From Rhizobium leguminosarum bv. viciae USDA 2370 (GTDB taxonomy: Bacteria; Pseudomonadota; Alphaproteobacteria; Rhizobiales; Rhizobiaceae): a DNA stretch of 64,000 nucleotides. Of the stretch, positions 44,126 through 53,313 are shown one piece after another (the first letter of the stretch is position 1; each line of letters begins with the position of its first letter). The notes under the pieces were generated by a model. It did not search any database and was not told the DNA's origin. It saw only the letters and a list, made by a program, of their open reading frames with translations. Made by a program: the position numbers and the translations under genes. The stretch lies in assembly GCF_002008365.1 (NCBI RefSeq), contig NZ_MRDL01000031.1, positions 1-64,000 of the forward strand. Direction: 5' to 3'.

Positions 44126-44344
44126 CTATGACGAGCTGCCGGTGCGTTGCCGCCGGAGGGACTGCGATATAGTCATTGCCATCGGCTGTCGCGCCAATGC
44201 GATCATTCCGACCATTCGCATGAAGCGATGGCTAAAGCGGTTGCGGCAAGTAGCAATCCACCCACAGCCATTCAGCCATCTCTCGCTTTTCGACCGCGTG
44301 GGCTCGATTTCACCGGCACGCTCTTGCCGTACTCTTTCCACCAC
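44126..44344 (-). pseudogene. Possible relic of an IS5-type transposase C-terminus
   Basis: On the minus strand a frame reads ERWLNGCGWIATCRNRF followed by SHRFMRMVGMIALARQ. This resembles the end of IS5/IS427-type transposases (ER..L...R.IATR.D.....F...V..A) with several conserved residues replaced. No inverted repeats, target duplication or N-terminal domain were found. It may be an old remnant or chance resemblance. Confidence 0.3.
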
Positions 44345-44361
44345 GCCGTCTCGAGTGTTGG

Positions 44362-45258
44362 TTACCGATGCCGGTAGCGAAAGGCTTCGACGAAGGCGGA
44401 GAAAGCAGGGGATGGATGGCGCCGGCTGGGGTAATAGAGATGATACCCTTGGAACGTTGGCGCCCAGTCCGCCAGCACTTCGTGCAGTTGACCGCTGTCA
44501 CAATATTGCCTGATGAGATCCCTCGGCACATAAGACAGCCCCGCCCCATCGAGAGCGGCATTGATCGCAGGTCCTATGTTGCTCATCACGAGCTGGCCTT
44601 CCACACGTACGCTGAACTCGCGGCCATCCTTTTCAAACTCCCAGGCATACAGAGCGCCTGACGTCGGAAGACGCAGGTTCACGCAATTGTGGTCCGTCAA
44701 GTCTTGCGGGGTCGAAGGTGCAGTGCGGGCCGCAAAATATTCCGGTGATCCGACCACGGCATAAGAGATATCGGGCCCGATGCGAACGGCCACCATGTCG
44801 CGCGCAATCGCCTCGCCGAGCCGCACGCCGGCATCGAATTGGCGCTCCACGATATTTGTGAAACCGTTGTCGACCATGAGTTCCACGGTGATATCGGGGT
44901 AATCCCGTAAAAATGCCGACAGCCTCGAACGGAAAACCAGCTCCACGGCATCATCGGGACATACGAGGCGGACTGTGCCCGAAGGCTTGTCGCGCAACGC
45001 GCCGAGGGCACTGATCCCGGCGGCGATGCTCTCGAAATGCGGCTGGATAGTTTCCACGAGGCGCGCACCGGCCGCCGTGGGAGCCACGTCACGCGTCGTG
45101 CGGGAGAGAAGCCGGACGCCGAGTCGGGCTTCGAGCGCGCTGATCGTATGGCTCAACGCCGAGCGCGTAACTCCCAATTTTGATGCAGCGCGCGTGAAAC
45201 TCCGCTCCTGAGCCACCTCCAGAAACGCACGCATTTCCGTGAACTCGTCTCGCCGCAT
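44362..45258 (-). CDS. LysR-family transcriptional regulator
   Basis: The 298-residue protein has the LysR helix-turn-helix (FLEVAQERSFTRAASKLGVTRSALSHTISALEARLGVRLL) and a substrate-binding domain ending in LYYPSRRHPSPAFSAFVEAFR, the pattern of the subgroup that controls adjacent MFS/SDR genes. It is divergent from the MFS transporter gene (94-base gap with AT-rich partial dyads), the usual LysR target arrangement. Confidence 0.92.
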   Translation of the reverse strand: MRRDEFTEMRAFLEVAQERSFTRAASKLGVTRSALSHTISALEARLGVRLLSRTTRDVAPTAAGARLVETIQPHFESIAAGISALGALRDKPSGTVRLVCPDDAVELVFRSRLSAFLRDYPDITVELMVDNGFTNIVERQFDAGVRLGEAIARDMVAVRIGPDISYAVVGSPEYFAARTAPSTPQDLTDHNCVNLRLPTSGALYAWEFEKDGREFSVRVEGQLVMSNIGPAINAALDGAGLSYVPRDLIRQYCDSGQLHEVLADWAPTFQGYHLYYPSRRHPSPAFSAFVEAFRYRHR

Positions 45259-45352
45259 TGTTGAATCTCCTTCATCACGACATTCAGATTATAGCTTCTA
45301 GTCGCGCAAAACCAGTCCGGCTATCTATCTGGCAACGGACAGGAGAACGTGA

Positions 45353-46540
45353 ATGACCGTCGAGTTGACATTGAATGAGACCTCACTGATGGACGACAGG
45401 GCGACCTCGTGGTCTGCTGTGACCTGTCTCTCGCTTCTCACTTTCCTTTTGGTGGGTCTGGAATTTCTCCCTGTGAGCCTTCTGACCCCAATCGCCAGGG
45501 ACCTCTCTATTTCAGAGGGGCAAGCCGGATTGGCGATCACCGTGTCGGGTGTCTTTGCGGTTCTCACCAGCCTTTTCGGCAATGCCTTCCTGGCGAGGAT
45601 CGACCGGAAGTCTGTCGTCTTGCTCTATACGGCGGTTCTTGTTGCATCGAGCTTGGCGGTTGCTCTCGCACCCAACTTCCCTGTCTTTCTCGTCGGGCGG
45701 TCCCTGGTCGGCGTTTCGATCGGCGGCTTCTGGTCGCTGTCGACGGCTATTCTGGCACGCTTGGTTTCGGACCGTGATCTGCCCAAGGCCATTGCGCTTC
45801 TGCAAGGCGGCACCGCGTTCGCGCTCGTCCTTGCCGCGCCACTCGGCAGTTTTCTTGGCGGGTTCATCGGATGGCGCGGAACCTTCTTCATTACCGTGCC
45901 GATCGGAATTGCCGCACTCGTCTGGCAACTGGTCGTTCTGCCGAGGATGCCGGCGACATCAACCGTCTCGGTGGCCAGAATATTCGGGCTGCTGCGCAAT
46001 CGCACATTCGCAGTTGGAATGGCGGCGACCGGCTTGGCCTTCATTGGCCAGAACGCACTGTCCATTTATCTTCGCCCGTTCCTCGAAGGCGTCACGGGAC
46101 TGGAATTGAATGTTCTGTCCATGGTGCTTCTCGGCCTCGGAGTCGGCGGGCTAGCTGGAACCTCCGTGATCGGCTTCGTCGCCCGGCGCCACCTCCTACT
46201 CGTTCTCGTAGGTCTGCCGGCTGCTCTTGCTGTCCTTGCCCTGCTGCTGATCGCTCTCGGGACGTTCGCAGCGATTACGACATTGCTGCTCGTCTTCTGG
46301 GGATTCTTCTCGACCCCGATTCCGGTGGCCTGGAACACCTGGATGGCCGCCATCGTTCCCGGTGAATTGGAAGCGGCAGGTGGACTGCAGGTGGCGCTGA
46401 TCCAGCTCGCCATCGCAGGCGGCGCTTTTGCTGGCGGCATGCTGTTTGACGCCGCGGGATGGCGGAGCACCTTCCTTCTGGCCGCCTGCCTTCTCGCCGG
46501 CTCGGCTGTCCTGGCCGCGCTCGCCGGCCGCCGTTCCTGA
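45353..46540 (+). CDS. MFS transporter, DHA1 (AraJ/YdhP-like) family
   Basis: This 395-residue protein has 12 predicted spans with a Gly-rich motif A region ([17 protein letters not shown]) and the antiporter-type [18 protein letters not shown] segment. It fits the sugar-efflux/AraJ-like DHA1 group, exporters of small polar molecules or drugs. CAGGAGAA precedes the ATG. It is followed closely by an SDR gene and is probably regulated by the divergent LysR protein. Confidence 0.9.
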   Translation: MTVELTLNETSLMDDRATSWSAVTCLSLLTFLLVGLEFLPVSLLTPIARDLSISEGQAGLAITVSGVFAVLTSLFGNAFLARIDRKSVVLLYTAVLVASSLAVALAPNFPVFLVGRSLVGVSIGGFWSLSTAILARLVSDRDLPKAIALLQGGTAFALVLAAPLGSFLGGFIGWRGTFFITVPIGIAALVWQLVVLPRMPATSTVSVARIFGLLRNRTFAVGMAATGLAFIGQNALSIYLRPFLEGVTGLELNVLSMVLLGLGVGGLAGTSVIGFVARRHLLLVLVGLPAALAVLALLLIALGTFAAITTLLLVFWGFFSTPIPVAWNTWMAAIVPGELEAAGGLQVALIQLAIAGGAFAGGMLFDAAGWRSTFLLAACLLAGSAVLAALAGRRS

Positions 46541-46568
46541 GCCTTCAGAAACCAAACAGGAGATCATC

Positions 46569-47315
46569 ATGTCCCAAGGAATTGAAAACAAAGTGGTCGT
46601 CATCACCGGGGCAAGCAGCGGGCTTGGCGAAGCCACCGCGCGTCACCTTGCGGAGCGCGGCGCGTCCGTCGTCCTCGGCGCGCGGCGTAGCAACCGCATC
46701 GCTGCGCTGGCTGAGGAGCTGTCCACCAAAGGCTATAAGGCCAAGGCAGTCCAAACCGACGTCACGGACCAACATCAAGTCAAAAAGCTCGTCGACACGG
46801 CCGTCAACGCGTTCGGTCGCATCGACGTGATGCTGAACAATGCCGGCCTGATGCCACTTGCGCCGCTCGAACGGCTCAAAGTTGACGAGTGGGATCGCAT
46901 GATCGACGTAAACATCAAAGGGGTGCTCTACGGTATCGCAGCAGCGCTTCCGCACATGAAGGCGCAGAAGTCGGGGCACATCATCAACGTATCCTCCGTC
47001 TACGGTCATGTGATCGATCCGAGCGCCACCGTCTATTGCGCGACGAAATTCGCCGTGCGCGCCCTCTCGGAAGGGCTGCGGAAGGAAGTGAAGCCGTACA
47101 ACATCCGGACCACGATCATTTCACCCGGCGCAGTGAGCACCGAACTCCTCGAACACATCAGCGAAAAGGACATCCAGGCGGGCACAAAGGAGTTCGTCAG
47201 CAAGATCGCCATCAGCGCGGACACGTTCGCCCGAACGGTCGCCTTCGCGGTGAACGAGCCGGACGATGTCGACATCAACGAAATCCTGTTCCGGCCGACG
47301 GCTCAACCTGTCTGA
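46569..47315 (+). CDS. Short-chain dehydrogenase/reductase (SDR)
   Basis: This 248-residue classical SDR carries [10 protein letters not shown] (cofactor), NNAG ([10 protein letters not shown]), the catalytic Ser in INVSSVYG, and the YCATK motif (Tyr-x-x-x-Lys) followed by [17 protein letters not shown] preference is suggested by GARRSNR after strand 2. Start 46569 has AGGAG upstream; the in-frame upstream extension overlaps the MFS gene and is not SDR-like. It reduces an unknown carbonyl in the cytoplasm and is co-transcribed with the transporter and the Tat-exported protein downstream. Confidence 0.92.
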   Translation: MSQGIENKVVVITGASSGLGEATARHLAERGASVVLGARRSNRIAALAEELSTKGYKAKAVQTDVTDQHQVKKLVDTAVNAFGRIDVMLNNAGLMPLAPLERLKVDEWDRMIDVNIKGVLYGIAAALPHMKAQKSGHIINVSSVYGHVIDPSATVYCATKFAVRALSEGLRKEVKPYNIRTTIISPGAVSTELLEHISEKDIQAGTKEFVSKIAISADTFARTVAFAVNEPDDVDINEILFRPTAQPV

Positions 47316-47328
47316 CGCGAGGCGCGCT

Positions 47329-47799
47329 ATGTCGATGACATCCAAGTTCATGAGCCGTCGCGCGGTGCTGGGCGGAACCTTGGCGGCCGCCGCTCTGCCT
47401 CTCGTGGCGCAAGGGCAGGACGAGCGCGGCCCGGCGGAGCCCGAGGCGACAGGCGTCAGGATCAGGATAGGCTTCAACAATCTAACCCTGACCGCGACAC
47501 TCGCCGACAATCCGACGGCGCGTGATCTCGTTTCCATGCTGCCCCTGAACCTTAAGATCGAGGACTATGGCAGGAACGAAAAGATCGTCCATCTGCCGCG
47601 CAAGCTCACCGAAGAAGGCAGCGGTGCGTTCGGAAACGAGCAGCCGGGCGACCTTTGCTACTTCAAACCCTGGGGTAACTTGGCCCTGTTCTACGCGGAT
47701 TACCGCTGGGACGGGCTGATCAGGCTCGGCCGCTTCGACAATGACTTCGAGCCGTTGCTGGTGCGCGGCGAGTATCCGGTCCGCATGGAACGCATCTGA
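47329..47799 (+). CDS. Tat-exported cyclophilin-like fold protein
   Basis: The 156-residue protein opens with a twin-arginine signal (KFMSRRAVLGGTLAAAALPLVAQG). It continues with a cyclophilin-like beta-barrel domain of the type found in small bacterial proteins: strand RIRIGFNNLTLTATL, ARDLVSMLPL, GDLCYFKPWGNLALFY and a late GLIRLGRFD. These are distinct from peptidyl-prolyl isomerases and lack their catalytic Arg/Phe pattern. Start 47329 has GAGG six bases upstream. It ends the LysR-controlled MFS-SDR group; its role in the periplasm is unknown. Confidence 0.82.
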   Translation: MSMTSKFMSRRAVLGGTLAAAALPLVAQGQDERGPAEPEATGVRIRIGFNNLTLTATLADNPTARDLVSMLPLNLKIEDYGRNEKIVHLPRKLTEEGSGAFGNEQPGDLCYFKPWGNLALFYADYRWDGLIRLGRFDNDFEPLLVRGEYPVRMERI

Positions 47800-47964
47800 C
47801 AAAGGTTGCATGAGCAGAAATCTAAAATAGCGTTCCTCTCGGGCGTCCGTTGAGCCGAGATCGGCCAGCACGTCAAACCGATATCTGCTTCGGATGACAA
47901 CCGTTGGAGAAATGGCAGGAATACTGCCACCGAAGCGTCCCCCGTTCGCCGCTTGGCATCGCCA

Positions 47965-48080
47965 TCTCCTCCCGTGCGAACGCGGAACCGGGGCGCCGCA
48001 GATTGGTCGTCAGCAGCGGGTGAACGAGCGAGCGAGACCTTGGTGGCCGAGTAGACGCTGAAGGTCGGCAAGCCCTTCAA
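47965..48080 (-). pseudogene. Relic of a short-chain dehydrogenase
   Basis: In the noncoding gap 47800-48093, the minus strand at 48074-47973 reads GLPTFSVYSATKVSLARS, then PAADDQSAAPRFRVRT. This is the catalytic YSATK region and following helix/strand of an SDR (normally ...FARSWAADL...RIRVN...). No cofactor motif or start remains. It differs from the intact SDR at 46569-47315 (YCATK), so it is not a fresh duplicate. The rest of the gap shows no gene. Confidence 0.5.
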
Positions 48081-48093
48081 GCCAACAAGCGGC

Positions 48094-49131
48094 CTACCGC
48101 GGTCTTTGGATTTCACAGTAGACAATGCTGCGGTTTGAGCCGGACCAAACCGACACCTTCACATCCGCCCCACTCACGCTTTCACTGGCGATCAAGCCCA
48201 TCTCTCGTTCTGACCGCAACAGCAGCGCCCAGTTCATGAATGTCTCCATATAGCCATCGACCTCCGTCTCCGGGGAGAAGTTGGCGAATAGGAATGTGCC
48301 GCCAGGCTTAAGCATGCTGACGCACTTCTTGGTGAGTTTTACGGCGACCGCGTCCGGCAAATAGTCATAAAGACCCGCGGCATAAACGAAATCGAACATT
48401 CCCAGCGCATGCCTTCCACCGAGCAGGGATTTGACCGACCCGTTCACCGCTTCGACGGACGTGCCGGCGAAATCGCGGGTGACGGTTCCAACGCTCATCG
48501 GGTCTTGATCCAAGGCTACCCAGCGTTTGATCGCGCCGGCGCCGAGAGCACGCGACAAGGGCCCCTCACGAAGATGCCCGGCCGCGATGGCGAGGACTTC
48601 GGTGGAACCAGGCCGGGCCAAAGCGATTTCGTCAACGCGGCGAGCCAGAATGTCTCGACGCTCTCTTACCGCGACGGATGACGAAGCATTTCGAGTGTAG
48701 GCGTAGATCGAGCGTCCCAGGTTGCTCGCTGATAAGACGGCGTCCTCAATCTCAGGTCTGCCGTAGATGAAGTCGAGAAGGCGTGCGTCGCCAGAATAGC
48801 CGCGCGGCTTTTCGAACGACCAGCGGGTCAATGGATCTTGATGAAGATAGTGAGCAACGGGATGAGATTGCGCGATCGGAACGATGACGTCCCACACCTC
48901 CGGATGAAAGCGCCGCCGTATCTGATGCAAGGCGTCGGTAAGACGCTCGATTATCGCATTAGGCTCGATGCCGGATTTGAACTGACGGATCGACACGTCA
49001 AGGCTGAGGGCAAGCTCGGCTCTGGCAACGACAAGGTGGCCGGGATCTGGGGCAGCAACCCTTCTTGCCGCCCGACGAATTTCACCCGGCGCAACAAGAC
49101 TTTCACCGTCCAAGACCAGGCTTTGTGCCAT
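48094..49131 (-). CDS. Class I SAM-dependent methyltransferase, PhcB-like (fatty-acid methyl ester signal type)
   Basis: The 345-residue protein has an N-terminal helical region with the EKPRGYSGDARLLDFIYGRP motif and then a Rossmann methyltransferase domain (VLAIAAGHLREG as motif I, ALDQDPMSVG as acidic loop, FDFVYAAGLYDYLPD as motif IV, LKPGGTFLFANF). The GYxGD segment before a SAM domain is typical of the family containing Ralstonia PhcB, which makes 3-hydroxy fatty-acid methyl ester quorum signals; most rhizobial members are untested. It is divergent from the GGDEF-EAL gene, suggesting a link to signalling. Confidence 0.78.
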   Translation of the reverse strand: MAQSLVLDGESLVAPGEIRRAARRVAAPDPGHLVVARAELALSLDVSIRQFKSGIEPNAIIERLTDALHQIRRRFHPEVWDVIVPIAQSHPVAHYLHQDPLTRWSFEKPRGYSGDARLLDFIYGRPEIEDAVLSASNLGRSIYAYTRNASSSVAVRERRDILARRVDEIALARPGSTEVLAIAAGHLREGPLSRALGAGAIKRWVALDQDPMSVGTVTRDFAGTSVEAVNGSVKSLLGGRHALGMFDFVYAAGLYDYLPDAVAVKLTKKCVSMLKPGGTFLFANFSPETEVDGYMETFMNWALLLRSEREMGLIASESVSGADVKVSVWSGSNRSIVYCEIQRPR

Positions 49132-49311
49132 TTCGAGACCCCTTTGACATAGCGTTAAGCATAAACAACCTCGAAATAGGATGCGACTAGAATCTACACG
49201 GGATAAGGGTAATTCTACTCTTGCGGGTCCGATGCTACCCCTCTAACAAAGCTAAGCAACAAGACAAACCGGTTGCAGGTTGCCGAACGCAACTCTGGAG
49301 GGCGCCGAAGT

Positions 49312-51309
49312 ATGGCTTACTTTTCGACATACTTTAGATGGCTGTCAGTCCAGCGTTTTTGCAGGACCGCGGCCTACGCTAATGTCCAGCGCGACGAATC
49401 CACCGCCAGCTTTTCATTCGCCGAGGCCCTCAAGTCTTTGAAAACTGAAAATGATGCTGTCCGAGGGCGGAGTTCACGGCATGGTCTTTGGATCGCGGTT
49501 GCCGTTTATGTGTCCTTCGCACTTCCCGACCGTTGGCTGATCCCCGATGTTGCGCCTGTGACGATCGCCGCGCGATTCGTCGTTGCAACGATCGCTCTGC
49601 TGGTTTTCGAGACCCTGCGCCTGGCAAAAGCGCAAACCGTCTGGCTTGACGTCACATGCGCCTCGGCACTGCTTGCGGGCTATGTGGGCTGGCTTTACCC
49701 GGCGATCGCCACCCGCGACGTCACCGCCATGTCATACTACATGATATTCGGCGCCATCTTCATGATGGGCGCCAACCTCTTTTTCAGTTTCCCGTTTCGG
49801 CTTTCGGTGATCACCTCGAGCCTCGTTCTTTGCGCATTTTTCGTTACGATCGAGGAATTTTTCCCGTCAAGCCAAACCTACAAGTTTGCCTTCGGGTTGT
49901 TCTACATTTCGTGCTTTATCTTCACGTCTTTCGTCAATTGGCGATTGAACGTGGAGCGTCGAAACGTGTTGTTGAACGCGGCGGAGGCTCGCCACCAGCA
50001 CTGGGAAGCGTCCGAGCGGGGAAGGTCACTTCTCGAGCTTTCACATACTGACTACCTGACAGGCATAAGCAACAGACGCGCGCTGGATCGGCGACTCGAC
50101 GAATGCTGGGCCGCCTGGAAAGACGAACGACGCGACTTCTCCGTGTTCCTCATCGACGTCGACTTTTTCAAACGCTTCAATGATCGCTACGGACATCAGG
50201 AAGGAGACCGATGTCTGACTGTCATCGCCAATGCGCTGAAGGCAGTTGTAGAGTCGTCCGACGGCATGATCGGCAGGTATGGTGGCGAGGAGTTTATCGT
50301 GGTCATGCCGGATGCCCTCCCCAGGGTCGCGATGACTCTCGCCGAGAAGATCAGAGTGGAAGTCGAGTCTCTTGCGATTGCTCACGACGAGCGACCAGAT
50401 GATATGTCGATCGTAACCGTCAGCATTGGCGCCGCCTTCACCCGCGAGAAAGTTGGAGAGAAAGTTGAACGAATAGTGCGTGAAGCCGACCTTGCTCTCT
50501 ACAATGCCAAAGCAAGTGGCCGAAACTGCATTCGTAGTTTTGATCCGTTGTTGCCTCGCCCCGACGACTATGCTGGTAAACTCGTCCCACTGCTGGCGGC
50601 CGCCATTGATCGCAAACTGGTTTCGCTCGTGTACCAACCGATCTTCGACGTGACGAACGAGAAGGCAAGAGCTGTCGAGGCTTTGATGCGCCTCAGGATG
50701 CCGGACGGCACCGCGGTTTCGCCGAAGACATTCATTCCGGTGGCAGAACGAAGTGGCGCTATCCTCGAACTGGGCAGGTGGGCGATCGAGACGGCATGCC
50801 GCGATATATTGATGACCGATCGCATGGCTACCGTCAGCGTCAACGTGTCGCCAATACAACTGCGTTCCCCCGGCTTTGCTGCCAGTGTCGCTGATATCCT
50901 TGCTCGGTGCGGGGTCTGCGGATCGCGACTAGCCTTGGAAGTCACTGAGGGCCTGGACATGGATATGCAGTCGGAGGTGCTGAAATGCATTGCCGATCTG
51001 CGGGCACTCGGCGTCGAGATATGGCTTGACGACTTCGGCTGCGGTTTCGCGGGCCTCTCTTGGCTGAGGGCAATCGAGTTTCAGACGGTCAAGGTCGATA
51101 GAACCTTCCTGCACGACTGCTCGAACCCACGCGGTCTGATGATGCTTCAGGACATGATTGCTCTCATCCGCAATCGTGGGAATACGATCCTGGTGGAAGG
51201 CGTCGAAACTGCAGCACAGTTTTCCCTTCTCAAGGATCTTCGCATCGACCGCGTCCAGGGCTTTCATATGGGAATGCCGGTTAGCGCTGAACTTCTGAGC
51301 GCGGCATAA
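49312..51309 (+). CDS. Membrane-bound GGDEF-EAL protein (cyclic di-GMP synthesis/hydrolysis)
   Basis: This 665-residue protein has about five hydrophobic segments (roughly 58-207), then a GGDEF domain (about 245-411) with intact GGEEF at 324-328, and an EAL domain (about 421-663). The EAL domain retains EALMRL, NVSPIQL, LEVTEG, the DDFGCG loop, KVDRTF and EGVET, so both halves look active. The inhibitory RxxD before GGEEF is absent (ESSD, with one extra residue), so product inhibition may be lost. Start 49312 follows GGAGGG; an upstream TTG is less likely. It is divergent from the PhcB-like methyltransferase. Confidence 0.94.
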   Translation: MAYFSTYFRWLSVQRFCRTAAYANVQRDESTASFSFAEALKSLKTENDAVRGRSSRHGLWIAVAVYVSFALPDRWLIPDVAPVTIAARFVVATIALLVFETLRLAKAQTVWLDVTCASALLAGYVGWLYPAIATRDVTAMSYYMIFGAIFMMGANLFFSFPFRLSVITSSLVLCAFFVTIEEFFPSSQTYKFAFGLFYISCFIFTSFVNWRLNVERRNVLLNAAEARHQHWEASERGRSLLELSHTDYLTGISNRRALDRRLDECWAAWKDERRDFSVFLIDVDFFKRFNDRYGHQEGDRCLTVIANALKAVVESSDGMIGRYGGEEFIVVMPDALPRVAMTLAEKIRVEVESLAIAHDERPDDMSIVTVSIGAAFTREKVGEKVERIVREADLALYNAKASGRNCIRSFDPLLPRPDDYAGKLVPLLAAAIDRKLVSLVYQPIFDVTNEKARAVEALMRLRMPDGTAVSPKTFIPVAERSGAILELGRWAIETACRDILMTDRMATVSVNVSPIQLRSPGFAASVADILARCGVCGSRLALEVTEGLDMDMQSEVLKCIADLRALGVEIWLDDFGCGFAGLSWLRAIEFQTVKVDRTFLHDCSNPRGLMMLQDMIALIRNRGNTILVEGVETAAQFSLLKDLRIDRVQGFHMGMPVSAELLSAA

Positions 51310-51645
51310 CTCGCCTCACGGTTTCCAGATGGCTCAGCACGTTGCCGATGATCGGTGCGTGGTGCATGACGTCTCTGCCAATTGCGAATTCAGAGGTGAG
51401 CGTGGCAAGCATACCCTTATCTTCTCGCCGGGCGGTGCGCTTTCCGTACAGGCGATGAACCCGGGCGCCTCGGCCGAACCAATTACCTACACGGCAACTA
51501 AGGCAATTGGAGCCATCGCAACGAGGGCTGTGCCACCATTGTCAGAAGTCTTGCTTTTAGACGGATCACGCCGTCTGATGCAGCGAGGCAACGGATCGCT
51601 GAATCAGACGAATATTCGGCGGTTGAACCTGAGAATGAGGATCAG
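51310..51645. other. Intergenic stretch without a recognised gene
   Basis: These 336 bases contain open frames on both strands but none with family resemblance. A short hairpin AGACGG/CCGTCT lies at 51559-51576. The last 20 bases include GAGGA, the ribosome binding site of the next gene. A promoter for the acyltransferase gene is expected here, but I cannot place it. Confidence 0.5.
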
Positions 51646-53298
51646 ATGGATCACGCCAATGGCCCGCAAGCCCCGGTGAACGAACAGAGGGAAGCGCGCA
51701 GGCTTCAATACCTTACCTGGGAACACATTGTGTCCGACCTCGGCCATCCAGCCCACCTTGCCCGCAAGGCGGAACTCAGGCGATCATGCGGTGCGGAGTT
51801 GGCCGAGACGTCCTACATCGCCGAGAATGCCGCGATCTTCACCGAAAGCCTGACGATGGGCGAGCGATCCTGGATCGCCGGGCACGCGCTCGTCCGCGGC
51901 CATGTGATCCTCGGCGACGATTGCACCATCAATCCCTACGCCTGCGTTTCCGGGAAGGTGACGTGCGGCAACGGCGTGCGGATTGCTTCGCATGCCTCGA
52001 TCGTCGGCTTCAATCATGGCTTCGACGATCCGGCAGTTCCCATACACCGCCAGGGTGTCGTCAGCATCGGCATAGTGATCGGTGACGATGTCTGGATCGG
52101 CGCCAATTGCGTGATCCTCGATGGCGCAACAATTGGAAATGGCGCCGTGATCGCCGCCGGAGCGGTGGTTACCGGAGACATTCCCACCATGTCGATTGCC
52201 GGTGGCGTGCCCGCCCGGGTACTGCGGAGCCGAGGCTCGGCACCCAGGAAATCCGGCACTGGAGACATCGAAGATCAATTGGTCAGGCTGGGGCAGAAGG
52301 CGAAAGACCAGTGGCCGGACATTCTTGCACGCTGGAAAACGCAGGGAGCCTATGAATCCCTGGAAGCGGACGGCGTCCGGAGGCCGGCGATCCGGCATTT
52401 ATGCGATGCCATCGAGATCGCCGCCGGGTTCGGTCACCTGCCGCCCGACCTCAATCTCTCGGAAACCGTCGAGCTTCTCCAAGGCCTCCAGGAACGAGAG
52501 ACCGGGCTGTTCCCGGATGAGCATTCGCGCATGCACGACAAGGCGCTGAGGGATGATCCAAAGGCGCTCTACAACGTCCTTTCGGTCGGATATGCGCTTG
52601 AGCTGCTTGGCTCCAGTCCACGGCAACCCGTCCATGCCGTCGAGTTTGGCATCGGAGAGCTTGACGAATGGCTGAGCGCCCTGCCCTGGCCAACCCGGGC
52701 ATGGCACGCCGGCAGCGTGGTCGATGCGATCGGAACCGCCATGTACTTCAATGCCAAGTATTTTGGCATCGGGCATTCACGGCAGCAGCTCTTCGAGTGG
52801 CTGAGCCGGAATGCCAACAGCGTTTCAGGGCTCTGGGGCGAGCCGACCGCGGGGGAAGGATGGCTCCAGCCTGTGAACGGCTTTTATCGCCTGACGCGTG
52901 GCACCTACGCCCAGTTCGGCGCGGCACTTCCCCACCCGCATGCCTCGCTCGAAACAGTTCACCTCAATTATCGCAACCATAAGGGCTTCGTTGCTGCGAA
53001 ATACAATGCGTGCAACCTGCTCGATACGATTCATCCTCTGCTGCTGATTGCCCGGCAGACCGACTACAGGCGGGCTGACGGAGAGGCGATCGCCCGCAAT
53101 CTCATATCAAGGGCTCTGGGCAGATGGCGGGATGGCGAGGGATTCCCGTTTGCCGACGGTGGTGAACCGAGCTTGCAGGGGACGGAAATGTGGCTTTCCG
53201 TCATTCACCTGGCGGCCGATTTCCTGGGACTGGCAGATCACTTCGCCTTCGTCCCCAAAGGCGTCCACCGAACGGCCACTGTAGGATTGGGCTTGTGA
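51646..53298 (+). CDS. Hexapeptide-repeat acyltransferase fused to a large C-terminal helical domain
   Basis: Residues about 55-190 form a left-handed beta-helix of hexapeptide repeats (AENAAIFTESLTMGERSWI, VILGDDCTINPYACVSG, IGDDVWIGANCVILDGATIGNGAVIAAGAVV) ending in the GGVPARVLRSRG cap of the LacA/CysE-like acyltransferases. The His in VGFNHGF is a candidate catalytic base. The following 350 residues are helix-rich with repeated W/H/G motifs (GSVVDAIGTAMYFNAKYFGIG, GLWGEPTAGEGWLQPVNGFYRL, LHPLL-like) that recall alpha/alpha toroid folds, but I cannot name a family. The fusion is much longer than a usual 190-220 residue acyltransferase. Substrate unknown. Confidence 0.8.
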   Translation: MDHANGPQAPVNEQREARRLQYLTWEHIVSDLGHPAHLARKAELRRSCGAELAETSYIAENAAIFTESLTMGERSWIAGHALVRGHVILGDDCTINPYACVSGKVTCGNGVRIASHASIVGFNHGFDDPAVPIHRQGVVSIGIVIGDDVWIGANCVILDGATIGNGAVIAAGAVVTGDIPTMSIAGGVPARVLRSRGSAPRKSGTGDIEDQLVRLGQKAKDQWPDILARWKTQGAYESLEADGVRRPAIRHLCDAIEIAAGFGHLPPDLNLSETVELLQGLQERETGLFPDEHSRMHDKALRDDPKALYNVLSVGYALELLGSSPRQPVHAVEFGIGELDEWLSALPWPTRAWHAGSVVDAIGTAMYFNAKYFGIGHSRQQLFEWLSRNANSVSGLWGEPTAGEGWLQPVNGFYRLTRGTYAQFGAALPHPHASLETVHLNYRNHKGFVAAKYNACNLLDTIHPLLLIARQTDYRRADGEAIARNLISRALGRWRDGEGFPFADGGEPSLQGTEMWLSVIHLAADFLGLADHFAFVPKGVHRTATVGLGL

Positions 53299-53313
53299 AT
53301 ACGGCAGTTTCGA

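Noticed and set aside
51329..51679. A 116-codon plus-strand frame before the acyltransferase gene
   Set aside because: No recognisable domain, no ribosome binding site, and it overlaps the well-placed start of the next gene.
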